Below are positions 1 to 6,522 of a stretch of DNA of 14,293 nt, piece after piece (positions within the stretch are counted from its first letter, which is position 1; each line of letters opens with the position of its first letter). The stretch is from positions 1 to 14,293 of the forward strand of contig JAWWBG010000048.1 of NCBI GenBank assembly GCA_033721095.1, given 5' to 3'. This stretch comes from JAWWBG01 sp033721095. GTDB taxonomy: Bacteria > Actinomycetota > Nitriliruptoria > Nitriliruptorales > Nitriliruptoraceae. A model generated the notes under the pieces. It was given only the letters and a program-made list of their open reading frames with translations. It was not told the origin of the DNA and did no database searches. The translations under genes were made by a program, and so were the position numbers.

Positions 1-1132
1 GCTCGCCGATCCGCAGCGGCAGGTCCCGGTAGGACCGCGTCTTCGACCGGTAGGCCAGGATGTGCAGCGGGCAGTTCATGGGCTTGAGCCGATACCGGGC
101 GTGCTCGTGCTCCATTGCGTCGTACATGAGCTCGCCGAAGTTCTCGAGGTGCCCGCTCGTCACCCACATGCGCTCATCCGCCAAGTGGGGCGTGTACACC
201 ATCTCGTAGCCACGGCGCAGGTGCTCGGCCCGCGACCAGTCCTCCATCTGCTTGCGGACGACGGCGCCCTTCGGCAGGAAGATGACCATCCCCGGGCCGA
301 GCTCATCCGGAAAGTGCAGCAGCTCCAGCTCGCGACCGAGCTTGCGGTGGTCGCGCTTGGCAGCTTCCTCGAGCTGCTCGAGGTGCTCGTTGAGGCGCTT
401 CTTGGATTCCCACGCGGTGCCGTAGATGCGCTGGAGCATCGGACGGTCCTCACGGCCGCGCCAGTACGCCCCGGCGGTCCGCAGCAGCTTGAACGCCGGA
501 ACCCGGTTCGAGGACGGGATGTGCGGACCCTTGCACAAGTCGGCCCACCGCTCGGTCACACACACGTCCTCGTCATCGCCGACGCAGTTGCGGTAGACGG
601 TGAACGTCACGTCACCATCGTCGCCCGTGTCGACCTCGGACGAATCGAGCGAGTCGATGACCTCGATCTTGTAGGGCTGGTCCGCAAACCGTGCGCGTGC
701 CTCGTCGGCCGTGAGCTCCTCGCGAACAAACGTCTGGCCCTCGGCCATCAGCTCGGACATCCGGGCCTCGATGGCCTCCAGGTCCTCGGCCGTGAACGGC
801 CGCTCGACGTCGAAGTCGTAGTAGAAGCCGTTCTCGACCGGCGGGCCGATGGCCCACTTCGCGCCCGGAAAGAGATCCGTGACCGCCTGTGCCATCAGGT
901 GGGCGACCGAGTGACGGAGGATCGCCCGGCCTTGTTCGGTGTCTGCTGCGATCGGCGCGATCTCGACGTCACCGTCGGGCAACGGCCGATCGAGGTCCCA
1001 CTCCTCGCCGTTGACGGTGGCCGCGACGATCTGGCCCTTCGTGAGCTCCAAAGACTTGAGGGCATCGAGGGCTGTGCCAGCGTCGAGCTCGACGCTGGCC
1101 TCTCCGTTGCGTGCGATCGTGGTCACGACCAT
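1..1132 (-). CDS. thrS: Threonine--tRNA ligase, 5' portion (3' end beyond window)
   Basis: Class II aminoacyl-tRNA synthetase that charges tRNA-Thr in the cytoplasm. About 377 of the usual 640 or so residues are present; the gene runs off the left edge. Visible in order: an N-terminal TGS domain (about residues 5-62); the editing domain with HSVAH at 74-78 (HxxxH) and CKGPH at 200-204, which hydrolyse mischarged Ser-tRNA; the WRGREDRPMLQRIYGTAW linker; and the start of the catalytic core with RLKPMNCPLH, whose Cys (about 354) is the first zinc ligand of the family. The last residues visible are SYRDLPLRIGE. The start is ATG 1132, or GTG 1126 two codons later. GGAGAG touches the ATG but lies 6 nt before the GTG, so the GTG is arguably better placed. 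An in-frame stop lies further upstream. The identification is certain; only the exact start is open. Confidence 0.97.
   Translation of the reverse strand, partial: MVVTTIARNGEASVELDAGTALDALKSLELTKGQIVAATVNGEEWDLDRPLPDGDVEIAPIAADTEQGRAILRHSVAHLMAQAVTDLFPGAKWAIGPPVENGFYYDFDVERPFTAEDLEAIEARMSELMAEGQTFVREELTADEARARFADQPYKIEVIDSLDSSEVDTGDDGDVTFTVYRNCVGDDEDVCVTERWADLCKGPHIPSSNRVPAFKLLRTAGAYWRGREDRPMLQRIYGTAWESKKRLNEHLEQLEEAAKRDHRKLGRELELLHFPDELGPGMVIFLPKGAVVRKQMEDWSRAEHLRRGYEMVYTPHLADERMWVTSGHLENFGELMYDAMEHEHARYRLKPMNCPLHILAYRSKTRSYRDLPLRIGE
1076..1099. repeat. 24-bp perfect palindrome inside the thrS 5' coding region
   Basis: The half-site GCCAGCGTCGAG is followed directly by its exact reverse complement. 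On the thrS strand it covers nucleotides 34-57 of the coding sequence (codons 12-19). In mRNA it would fold into a stem of about 10 bp with a 4-nt loop. Seen directly; its role as an operator or translational hairpin is unknown. Confidence 0.85.
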
Positions 1133-1246
1133 CTCTCCATCGACGCGTGGACCGTAGCCGGGGGCCTTGCGAGGTCATGAACAACGGCTTCTGGGCCGTC
1201 TGCGTGGGCGAGACGTTCGTACGCTCGGTGGCCGAAAGGGTCGCCC
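1133..1246. promoter_or_regulatory. Divergent intergenic region, thrS / response regulator
   Basis: These 114 bp separate two divergent starts and should carry both promoters. I see no convincing -35/-10 pair. A GAAAGGG element at about 1234-1240 lies 6 nt before GTG 1247 and serves as the ribosome binding site of the response regulator. No T-box-like leader for thrS fits in this space. Confidence 0.4.
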
Positions 1247-1930
1247 GTGGAGAGCTCGCACGGCACGGTGCTCGTCGTCGACGACGAGCCGATGGTTCGC
1301 GACGTCGTCGCGCGATACCTGACCGACGCCGGCTTCAAGGTCGAGACCCTCGGTGATGGCGACGCGGCCATCAAGCGCCTGAAGCAGGAGACCCCTGACC
1401 TCGTGGTCCTCGACATCATGCTGCCGGGCCAGAACGGCATCGAGGTGCTCCGTGAGACTCGGCGTCTCAGCGACGTCCCCGTGATCCTGCTCACCGCCCG
1501 TGCCGATGAGGCCGACCGCATCGATGGGCTCGAGACCGGCGCCGACGACTACGTGGTCAAGCCGTTTTCTCCGAGGGAGCTCGTGGCGCGCGTGCGCTCG
1601 GTCCTGCGGCGGGCCACGCCGGGCGGCGACCTCCTCGACCACGGCGACCTGACGATCGACCCGGTCGCACGAGAGGTCCGTCTCGGTGGAGAGCTCGTTT
1701 CCCTGACGCGCCGCGAGTTCGACCTCCTCCACCACCTTGCGGCCCGTCCGCGCCAGGTGTTTTCCCGCGGCGATCTGCTCCGCGCCGTGTGGGATTCCTC
1801 CCCGGACTTCCAGGATCCCTCCACGGTGACCGTGCACGTCCGCCGACTGCGCAAGAAACTCGAAGCCGACCCCGAACAACCGCGCTGGATCGTCACGGCG
1901 TGGGGCGTCGGGTACCGGTTCGAGCCATGA
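1247..1930 (+). CDS. OmpR/PhoB-family two-component response regulator
   Basis: DNA-binding transcription regulator of 227 aa, switched by phosphorylation from the kinase encoded next to it. The receiver domain (about 6-122) shows the acidic pair D12-D13 in VVDDEP, the phospho-acceptor D56 in VVLDIMLPG, T83 in LLTA and K105 in YVVKPF, so all key residues are intact. A winged-helix Trans_reg_C domain (about 132-227) follows, with TVTVHVRRLRKKLE as the recognition helix and the typical ending GVGYRFEP. The start is GTG 1247, with GAAAGGG 6 nt upstream. Its stop overlaps the kinase start (ATGA), so the two are translationally coupled. The regulon cannot be told from the sequence. Confidence 0.96.
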   Translation: MESSHGTVLVVDDEPMVRDVVARYLTDAGFKVETLGDGDAAIKRLKQETPDLVVLDIMLPGQNGIEVLRETRRLSDVPVILLTARADEADRIDGLETGADDYVVKPFSPRELVARVRSVLRRATPGGDLLDHGDLTIDPVAREVRLGGELVSLTRREFDLLHHLAARPRQVFSRGDLLRAVWDSSPDFQDPSTVTVHVRRLRKKLEADPEQPRWIVTAWGVGYRFEP

Positions 1931-3108
1931 GGATCGCGCTCGCCCTGCTGGGCGTCGTGCTCGTTGCGCTGCTGGCGACCGAGGTCACGATGCAGCCCTC
2001 GACCTCCGACCGCGTCCAGCTGGTGGGGCTGTTCGTGGCCGCCGCAGCCGCCACCGGGGCCATCGGCGCGCTGGCCTCCCGGTGGGTGCGCCGGCTCCGT
2101 TCGCTCCATCACGCGGTCGTTCTGGCAGCGGTCGCCGCCGTCGGCGCTGCCGTCGTTACCGTGGTGATCTCGGCCACGTCGATGTTCCTCAGCACCCACG
2201 ACCTCAAGCTGGTGCTCGTCGCCATGGGGCTGGGTGGCGCCCTTGGCGTGGTGGTGGCCGACAGCGTGTCCCGGCCGCTCGAGGAGGACCTCGCGGCCAT
2301 CCGGCGTGCCGCTGACCGGGCCGGACATGGTGACCTCGATGTGCGGACCGGCGTGACCCGACCTGACGAGGTCGGCGCGGTGGCACGGGCGGTGGACGAC
2401 GCCATCGCGCAGCTGGCGGCCGCCGACCAGGAGCGCGCGACGATGGAGGAGGCGCGCAGAAGCTTCTTCGCTGCCATCAGCCACGACCTGCGCACGCCGC
2501 TCACCTCCCTGCGGACTGCGATCGAGGCACTGGCCGACGGCCTGGCCCCCGATCCCGATGTCTACCTGTCGGCGATGCAACGGGACGTCGACCACATGAG
2601 CGGCCTGGTCGATGACCTGTTCCTGTTGGCGAGGATCGAGTCCGGTGGGATCGAGTTGACCCTCGAGCGGCTGGATCTGGCCGAGATCGTCGACGAGGCG
2701 GTCGAGGCCATGCAGGCCCTCGCACGCGCAAAGGATGTTCGGCTCGAGGTCGCGGCGCCGGGGCCGGTCTGGATCACGGGTGCCCCGGTGGAGCTGTCGC
2801 GGGTGCTCCGCAACCTGCTCTCGAATGCGATCCGCCACGCACCAGGCTCCTCGACTGTGACCGTCGCGCTGTCCACCGAGGCCAGCGGCGTGCGCCTGCG
2901 GGTGTCCGATGACGGGCCCGGTTTTTCTGCGGAGTTCCGCGAGCGCGCGTTCGAGTCCTTCACGCGGTCGGACGAAGCCCGGACGCGTGACGCGGGTGGC
3001 GCGGGCCTGGGCCTCGCCATTGCCCGCGGGCTCGTGAACCTCCATGACGGCCGGATCCAGGCGCGTCCCGGCCCGGGCGGTCACGTCGAGATCGAGCTGC
3101 CAGCCTGA
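1927..3108 (+). CDS. Sensor histidine kinase, four predicted TM segments, no sizeable extracytoplasmic domain
   Basis: Membrane kinase of 393 aa, partner of the preceding regulator. The start is the ATG overlapping the regulator's TGA; a longer upstream reading frame exists but would run through the regulator gene. Four hydrophobic segments (about 3-20, 30-50, 63-88, 94-112) are joined by loops of roughly 10 residues or fewer, so no folded outer sensor domain is present. A HAMP-like linker (about 113-168) leads to the dimerisation helix with the phospho-acceptor H186 in AISHDLRTPLTSLR. The ATPase domain has an N box LRNLLSNAIRHA (N300), G1 VSDDGPGF and G2 AGGAGLGLAIARGLV. All catalytic motifs are complete. 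Sensing through the membrane or via a partner protein is inferred; the signal is unknown. Confidence 0.94.
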   Translation: MRIALALLGVVLVALLATEVTMQPSTSDRVQLVGLFVAAAAATGAIGALASRWVRRLRSLHHAVVLAAVAAVGAAVVTVVISATSMFLSTHDLKLVLVAMGLGGALGVVVADSVSRPLEEDLAAIRRAADRAGHGDLDVRTGVTRPDEVGAVARAVDDAIAQLAAADQERATMEEARRSFFAAISHDLRTPLTSLRTAIEALADGLAPDPDVYLSAMQRDVDHMSGLVDDLFLLARIESGGIELTLERLDLAEIVDEAVEAMQALARAKDVRLEVAAPGPVWITGAPVELSRVLRNLLSNAIRHAPGSSTVTVALSTEASGVRLRVSDDGPGFSAEFRERAFESFTRSDEARTRDAGGAGLGLAIARGLVNLHDGRIQARPGPGGHVEIELPA

Positions 3109-3114
3109 TCGTCG

Positions 3115-3142
3115 CGGTGCCGGTCGCAGCGGCCGGGCGCCG
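3115..3142. terminator. Candidate bidirectional terminator hairpin
   Basis: CGGTGCC (3115-3121) pairs with GGCGCCG (3136-3142) with one G-T wobble, in the 34-bp gap between two convergent stop codons. There is no T-tract, as is common in high-GC genomes. The location supports a terminator; the fold is only hand-paired. Confidence 0.4.
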
Positions 3143-4438
3143 TCAACGTGACGCGAGCCACTCGGCGACGAGCTCGTCGACGGTCGAGCCGAAGACGGAC
3201 CTGGCAGCGTCATCGATGTGCCACGGCTCCGTGCCGGCCTCCCGGGTCCCGTCACCGATCTCCAGGTAGAAGTCGGTCACGGCGTCGACGCCGTGCCGAT
3301 CGACGAGCCAGTCAACGAAGCCCCATGCGGTCTGGTAGCTGAGGAAGATGCGGTCGCGGTCCCCGGCGGTGAACTGCCCGTCACGTGGCAGCCGGACCTC
3401 GTCGTCGACCAGGGCGTCGAGCAGGCGTGTCCCGGTGGTGCTGCGCTCCTCCCCGAGGACCTGCGCCAGGCCCTCCTCGAGCCAGTTGGGCACGAACGGA
3501 CCGGCCACGTCGCGAGTCGCGGCGTGGAGGAGCTCGTGCAACAACGTCAGCGTGCGGGACTCCGGACTGCGGTCCACGAACTTGCCGGGGTTCACCACGA
3601 CACGGACGCCTGTCAGCCGGAAATCGCCGAGCTCGCCGACCGGCGATGCCGTCGCGAACGCCACGAAGTTCGACAGGTCGAAGGTGACGTGCAGCAGCTC
3701 GCGCAGCTCCTCCTGGGAGGCCGGGATGATCACCGGCACGCGGCCGGGCCACTCCAGTGGCCAGCGACGTTGGACCTGGTCGACGGCAGCCTCCGCCTCC
3801 GCGAGGATCAGGTCGATGTTGGGCGTGCCGGGATGGTGCACGGCCCGGACGCGACCCTGGCCGCTCAGCTGGACGGGGCCGTGGTCCCACAGGTGGTCGA
3901 CCGAGACCAGTCCGAGTGGCTCGGCGTCCTCGTCACCGACGACGAACCAGGTGCCGTCGCGCTCGACGACGGTCAGGAACAGGCTCTCCTCGGCTGCGCC
4001 CGTCTGGTCGAAGCCCTCCAGCGCATGGCGTTCGATGACGGCCACGACCTGGACCGGCTCGGCGTGGCGAGCCCGCAAGTCGTCGGTGGCGAGGTCGCGA
4101 TCGAACGGGTCGAGCTCGAGCTCGTAGACACGAAACGGCACGGCCGCCATGTTCGCAGCCCGGTCCTGCCACCGTTGCCCGAACGGGCTGTCCGGCTCGG
4201 CCAGGAGCGCGACCACCGCGTCGCGACTCCCCCCGGCCATTGCCTCCGCGACCTGCTCGAGGAGTCGCTGCACGCCCTCGGGGTCGCGAACCGGCGCGGA
4301 CGCCGGTGGCGACTGGCTGGTGGTCGGGGCGAGGATCGCCGTCCTCGTGTCTGCGGGATCACGGACAACCTGTGCCGATGAGCAGGCAGCCGAGAGAACG
4401 GCAACGACGACGAGGAGCAGGCTCGGTGGGCGTGGCAG
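3143..4438 (-). CDS. Lipoprotein with HExxH metallopeptidase-like (peptidase MA / gluzincin-type) domain; start uncertain
   Basis: Predicted membrane-anchored lipoprotein. The segment PRPPSLLLVVVAVLSAAC is a lipoprotein signal peptide ending in an LSAAC lipobox. After a disordered linker comes a domain of about 125 residues that looks NTF2-like (ending FLTVVERDGTWFVVGDE). The C-terminal half carries TLTLLHELLHAAT, an HExxH zinc motif at about 3524-3538, then NWLEEGLAQVLGE, whose Glu fits the third ligand of gluzincins, and AWGFVDWLVDRHG. No ATG, GTG or TTG lies between the tRNA gene and the lipobox. The in-frame options are CTG 4438 inside the tRNA T arm (used here; gives a compact signal peptide), CTG 4420 just after the tRNA, or GTG 4528, which would translate through the whole tRNA and directly follows the TGA of the upstream gene. 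Lgt, the lipidating enzyme, is encoded upstream on the same strand. The substrate is unknown. Confidence 0.78.
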   Translation of the reverse strand: MPRPPSLLLVVVAVLSAACSSAQVVRDPADTRTAILAPTTSQSPPASAPVRDPEGVQRLLEQVAEAMAGGSRDAVVALLAEPDSPFGQRWQDRAANMAAVPFRVYELELDPFDRDLATDDLRARHAEPVQVVAVIERHALEGFDQTGAAEESLFLTVVERDGTWFVVGDEDAEPLGLVSVDHLWDHGPVQLSGQGRVRAVHHPGTPNIDLILAEAEAAVDQVQRRWPLEWPGRVPVIIPASQEELRELLHVTFDLSNFVAFATASPVGELGDFRLTGVRVVVNPGKFVDRSPESRTLTLLHELLHAATRDVAGPFVPNWLEEGLAQVLGEERSTTGTRLLDALVDDEVRLPRDGQFTAGDRDRIFLSYQTAWGFVDWLVDRHGVDAVTDFYLEIGDGTREAGTEPWHIDDAARSVFGSTVDELVAEWLASR

Positions 4439-4498
4439 GTGTCGAACCTGCTGCCTCCCGCGTGTGAGGCGGGCGCTCTCCCGTTGAGCTACACGCCC
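4427..4498 (-). tRNA. tRNA-Val (anticodon CAC)
   Basis: A complete 72-nt cloverleaf reads on the minus strand. The acceptor stem GGGCGTG/CACGCCC pairs perfectly. The D arm is GCTC-AACGGGA-GAGC, the anticodon stem CCCGC/GCGGG with loop CTCACAC (anticodon CAC, preceded by the invariant T), the variable loop AGGCA, and the T arm GCAGG-TTCGACA-CCTGC. The discriminator base is A, followed by CCG, so the 3' CCA is not fully encoded. The gene lies between the stop of the anti-sigma C-terminal piece (30 bp away) and the lipoprotein gene, all on one strand. Confidence 0.97.
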
Positions 4499-4528
4499 GA
4501 GCAGGCCGGGACGGTACCGGTCGCGCAC

Positions 4529-4990
4529 TCAGCGATCGCCCGGGAGGTCAGCCCGCAGGAGCTCGGTTCCGCTGGGCCGGCTCGGCAGCGGAAAGGTCTC
4601 GATGGTGACCAGGACCTCGTCGGTGTGGGCGTCGAGGATGCTGCCCGCCAGCCGCCCGCCGACCAGGTGGTCGGGCCCGAACAGCAGCAGGCTGGTCGTG
4701 ATCGTCGCCTGGGCACCGGAGTCGTCGACGCTGGTGAACCAGACCACGATCCGCTGGTCGTCGGCGAGGTCCGGCAGGCCGGTGAGGCTCCAGGCGATCT
4801 CGGTTTCCGACGCCACGACGATGCCGCGGATGCCCGGCGCCAGCGTCGTGTCCGCGGCCGCGCCGCTGCCGAGCGCCTGGAGCGTCGCCTCGCGGATGCG
4901 GGCCGTGCTGACAAGTTCGCTGTCGCGTCCAACGGCCGCAAGCAGCCAGAGGATCCCCGCCAAGCCAGTGGCGAGCGCCACCAGCGTCAC
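4529..4990 (-). CDS. Anti-sigma factor C-terminal half (TM segment plus RskA-like domain)
   Basis: 153 codons from GTG 4990. One membrane segment (about residues 2-21, LVALATGLAGILWLLAAVG) is followed by an extracytoplasmic domain. Its pattern, IAWSLTGLPDLADDQRIVVW followed by a short beta-rich region, resembles the C-terminal domain of RskA anti-sigma-K factors (PF10099-like). It lies in exactly the same frame as the zinc-finger ORF upstream, separated by one TGA (5003-5005) and four sense codons. Initiation signals at GTG 4990 are weak: the nearest GGGAG is 15 nt away. The two pieces together make about 249 codons, the normal size of one RskA-type protein. It is therefore probably the second half of one gene that is broken, read through, or newly split. 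The TGA stop at 4529 directly abuts GTG 4528. Confidence 0.75.
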   Translation of the reverse strand: MTLVALATGLAGILWLLAAVGRDSELVSTARIREATLQALGSGAAADTTLAPGIRGIVVASETEIAWSLTGLPDLADDQRIVVWFTSVDDSGAQATITTSLLLFGPDHLVGGRLAGSILDAHTDEVLVTIETFPLPSRPSGTELLRADLPGDR

Positions 4991-5002
4991 CAGCCCCGCA
5001 CG

Positions 5003-5278
5003 TCACTCCCGCCAACGTCGGCCACGCCGCGCCTCCTCCGCCGACGTGTCGCTCTCCGGTGGTCGTCCGTCAGGCCCGATCGTGGCCGCCTCCTCGAGGC
5101 CGGTTGCCATCTCGCGGAGCTCGGCGACGCGAGCCCGGCAGTCCCCGCACCCGGCCAGGTGGTCACGAAAGAGGGCGCGGTCGACATCGTCGAGCCCACC
5201 GAGAACATGACCAACGGCCATCTCGTCCCAGCGCAGGTGAGCGCCCTCGCCGGCCGGCCGTCCCGCACCATCAGACAT
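5003..5278 (-). CDS. Anti-sigma factor N-terminal zinc-finger half (zf-HC2/ZAS type)
   Basis: 91 aa, cytosolic. Residues about 17-63 form a ZAS anti-sigma domain with H40-x3-C44-x2-C47 (HLAGCGDC), the zinc motif that binds ECF sigma factors and can respond to thiol oxidation. It ends at TGA 5003 with a strongly basic stretch, RRGRRWRE. That is what is normally found just inside the membrane before the TM helix, and the TM helix is encoded immediately after the stop in the same frame. As it stands, the product would be an unanchored sigma-binding domain. It starts at ATG 5278, 24 bp after the lgt stop, with no good Shine-Dalgarno sequence, suggesting coupling to lgt. No sigma factor gene adjoins it, unlike the usual sigma/anti-sigma pair. 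Confidence 0.8.
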   Translation of the reverse strand: MSDGAGRPAGEGAHLRWDEMAVGHVLGGLDDVDRALFRDHLAGCGDCRARVAELREMATGLEEAATIGPDGRPPESDTSAEEARRGRRWRE

Positions 5279-5283
5279 GACGC

Positions 5284-5300
5284 CGAGGATATGGCCCTCG
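5284..5300. repeat. Short inverted repeat between lgt and the anti-sigma start
   Basis: CGAGG (5284-5288) and CCTCG (5296-5300) flank a 7-nt loop, filling most of the 24-bp lgt/anti-sigma gap just before ATG 5278. On the minus strand the GAGG of one arm is the only Shine-Dalgarno-like sequence and would be paired. It is short enough to be chance. Confidence 0.35.
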
Positions 5301-5302
5301 CG

Positions 5303-6382
5303 TCAGTCGCGGTTCGGCCCCGACGGGGTCGTCGGCGCCGCGGACGACGGGCGTTCGCCGTCTCCAGCATCGGCCCCGGCACCGTCCGTGGCGCGCTCGG
5401 CAGGCTCAGGCGCCCTCGCGTCGGCCGCCGATGCACCCGCTGCTTCTGGCTCGGGTGGAGGCTCGAGCCACGGGTGCTGGAAGCGCAGGTCCCAGGACCA
5501 CGGACGCTCCTCCCATGGGCGCCGGCGCACGAGCCAGACGGTCGTGGCCGCCATGGCAGCGAGGACGGCAATCTGGGAGCCGGTCATGCCGGCCACGCGC
5601 GGGTCGTTGCGCGCGAAGTCCCCGAGGAATCGCAACGTCCCGTAGGCGTAGACGCCGGCCGCGAGGAAGAAGCCGTCGAACCGTGGTGCCCGTTCGAACC
5701 ACAACAGGAGGCCGAAGACGACCAAGGCGGCGCCAAAGTCGTAGAGCGCCGTCTGGTGCAGGACGACGTCAAAGCACCCGGTCGTCGGCTCCCCCACCAG
5801 CGGGTAGGGCAACGGGTCGACGAAGCCGAAGCTGCTCGTCGACGTGTCGTAGTAGTTCCCCGTGCACCGCCAGCCGAGGAAGAAGTCCGTGGGACTTCCG
5901 ATGTGGTCACCGATGAACAGGTCACCGAGCCGGCCCATGAGCAGTCCCGCCACGATCCCGATGGTGGCGGAGTCCATGACCTGTCGAAACCGCCACTGCC
6001 GCGATCGCACGTACGGGATCGCAAGCAGGATCGCACCCGCGACGCCGCCGAGGAATGTCAGTCCCCCTTCCCAGACCTGGAAGATCGTGACGGGGTCACG
6101 GAAGAAGACGCTGTCGGTCCCGGCCGTGACGAGATCACGAAGGACGTAGAACAGTCGCGCCCCGACGAGCGCTCCGACCATGGCCCGGCCGAGCAGCCGT
6201 TGGATCTCCTCGGACATGTCTGCCACGTGGTCGTGCCCGAGGCCACGCTTGTTCGCACGCCGGAGCATGAGCACGGCACCCAGCAGGAACCCAACGGCGA
6301 TCCCGATGCCGTGCGGGCTGATCGCGGCATCGCCGGGAAGGTCGATCCGCTCGATGATCGGGAACCGGATGACGGCGAGCAC
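5303..6382 (-). CDS. lgt: Phosphatidylglycerol--prolipoprotein diacylglyceryl transferase
   Basis: Integral membrane enzyme that moves diacylglycerol from phosphatidylglycerol to the lipobox cysteine of prolipoproteins, the first step of lipoprotein maturation. 359 aa from GTG 6382 (MLAVIRFPIIERIDLP), with GAGG 6 nt upstream; an ATG further out is in frame but adds 40 non-conserved residues. Several membrane helices are seen. The family signature is GRLGDLFIGDHIG with its essential Arg at about 151. Other conserved stretches are HGIGIAVGFLLG, VWEGGLTFLGGVAGA, HQTALYD and YGTLRFLGDFAR (Arg about 251), then GSQIAVL. A tail of about 60 residues rich in Ala, Pro, Glu and Ser extends past the last helix and is probably disordered. 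It is first in a minus-strand run with the anti-sigma pieces, tRNA-Val and a lipoprotein. Confidence 0.96.
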   Translation of the reverse strand: MLAVIRFPIIERIDLPGDAAISPHGIGIAVGFLLGAVLMLRRANKRGLGHDHVADMSEEIQRLLGRAMVGALVGARLFYVLRDLVTAGTDSVFFRDPVTIFQVWEGGLTFLGGVAGAILLAIPYVRSRQWRFRQVMDSATIGIVAGLLMGRLGDLFIGDHIGSPTDFFLGWRCTGNYYDTSTSSFGFVDPLPYPLVGEPTTGCFDVVLHQTALYDFGAALVVFGLLLWFERAPRFDGFFLAAGVYAYGTLRFLGDFARNDPRVAGMTGSQIAVLAAMAATTVWLVRRRPWEERPWSWDLRFQHPWLEPPPEPEAAGASAADARAPEPAERATDGAGADAGDGERPSSAAPTTPSGPNRD

Positions 6383-6522
6383 GGGCGACCTCGGCAGGCG
6401 GGGGCGATGGTGGCTGGATGGGGAGAGCCGGCCATCTGACGCTAGCAACCGCCCACTATCTTCGAGCCTTCCACACTTCGCCATCCAGCGCTCCCGCTGC
6501 ACGACAGGAGTTGGCTCCCCCC
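6383..6522. promoter_or_regulatory. Divergent intergenic region, lgt / VanW-family gene
   Basis: 140 bp between divergent starts, expected to hold both promoters. On the plus strand TATCTT (6457-6462) could be a -10 element, with TCTGAC (6435-6440) as a poor -35 at 16-bp spacing. AGGAG at about 6506-6510 is the ribosome binding site of the VanW-family gene, though 12 nt from its ATG. This is a weak prediction. Confidence 0.3.

Noticed and set aside
62..1180. Plus-strand open frame over the thrS region
   Set aside because: The minus strand encodes an unmistakable threonyl-tRNA synthetase; this frame is its antisense shadow.
1270..1289. 20-bp perfect palindrome (half-site GCTCGTCGTC) at the start of the response regulator
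   Set aside because: It is made by the conserved VLVVDDE motif written in GTC and GAC codons, so protein constraint and codon bias explain it.
1549..3255. Long minus-strand open frame across the two-component genes
   Set aside because: It mirrors the regulator and kinase genes, whose motifs are complete on the plus strand; the antisense translation has no family features.
5003..5005. Selenocysteine at the in-frame UGA of the anti-sigma gene
   Set aside because: The site is a linker before a TM helix, not a redox site, and I see no clear SECIS-like hairpin just downstream; a nonsense change or simple split is more plausible.
4439..6439. Very long plus-strand open frame (over 660 codons) opposite lgt and the anti-sigma pieces
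   Set aside because: It is antisense to well-supported genes and the tRNA, and its translation is Arg/Pro/Asp-rich with no domain. Such frames are typical artefacts in high-GC DNA.
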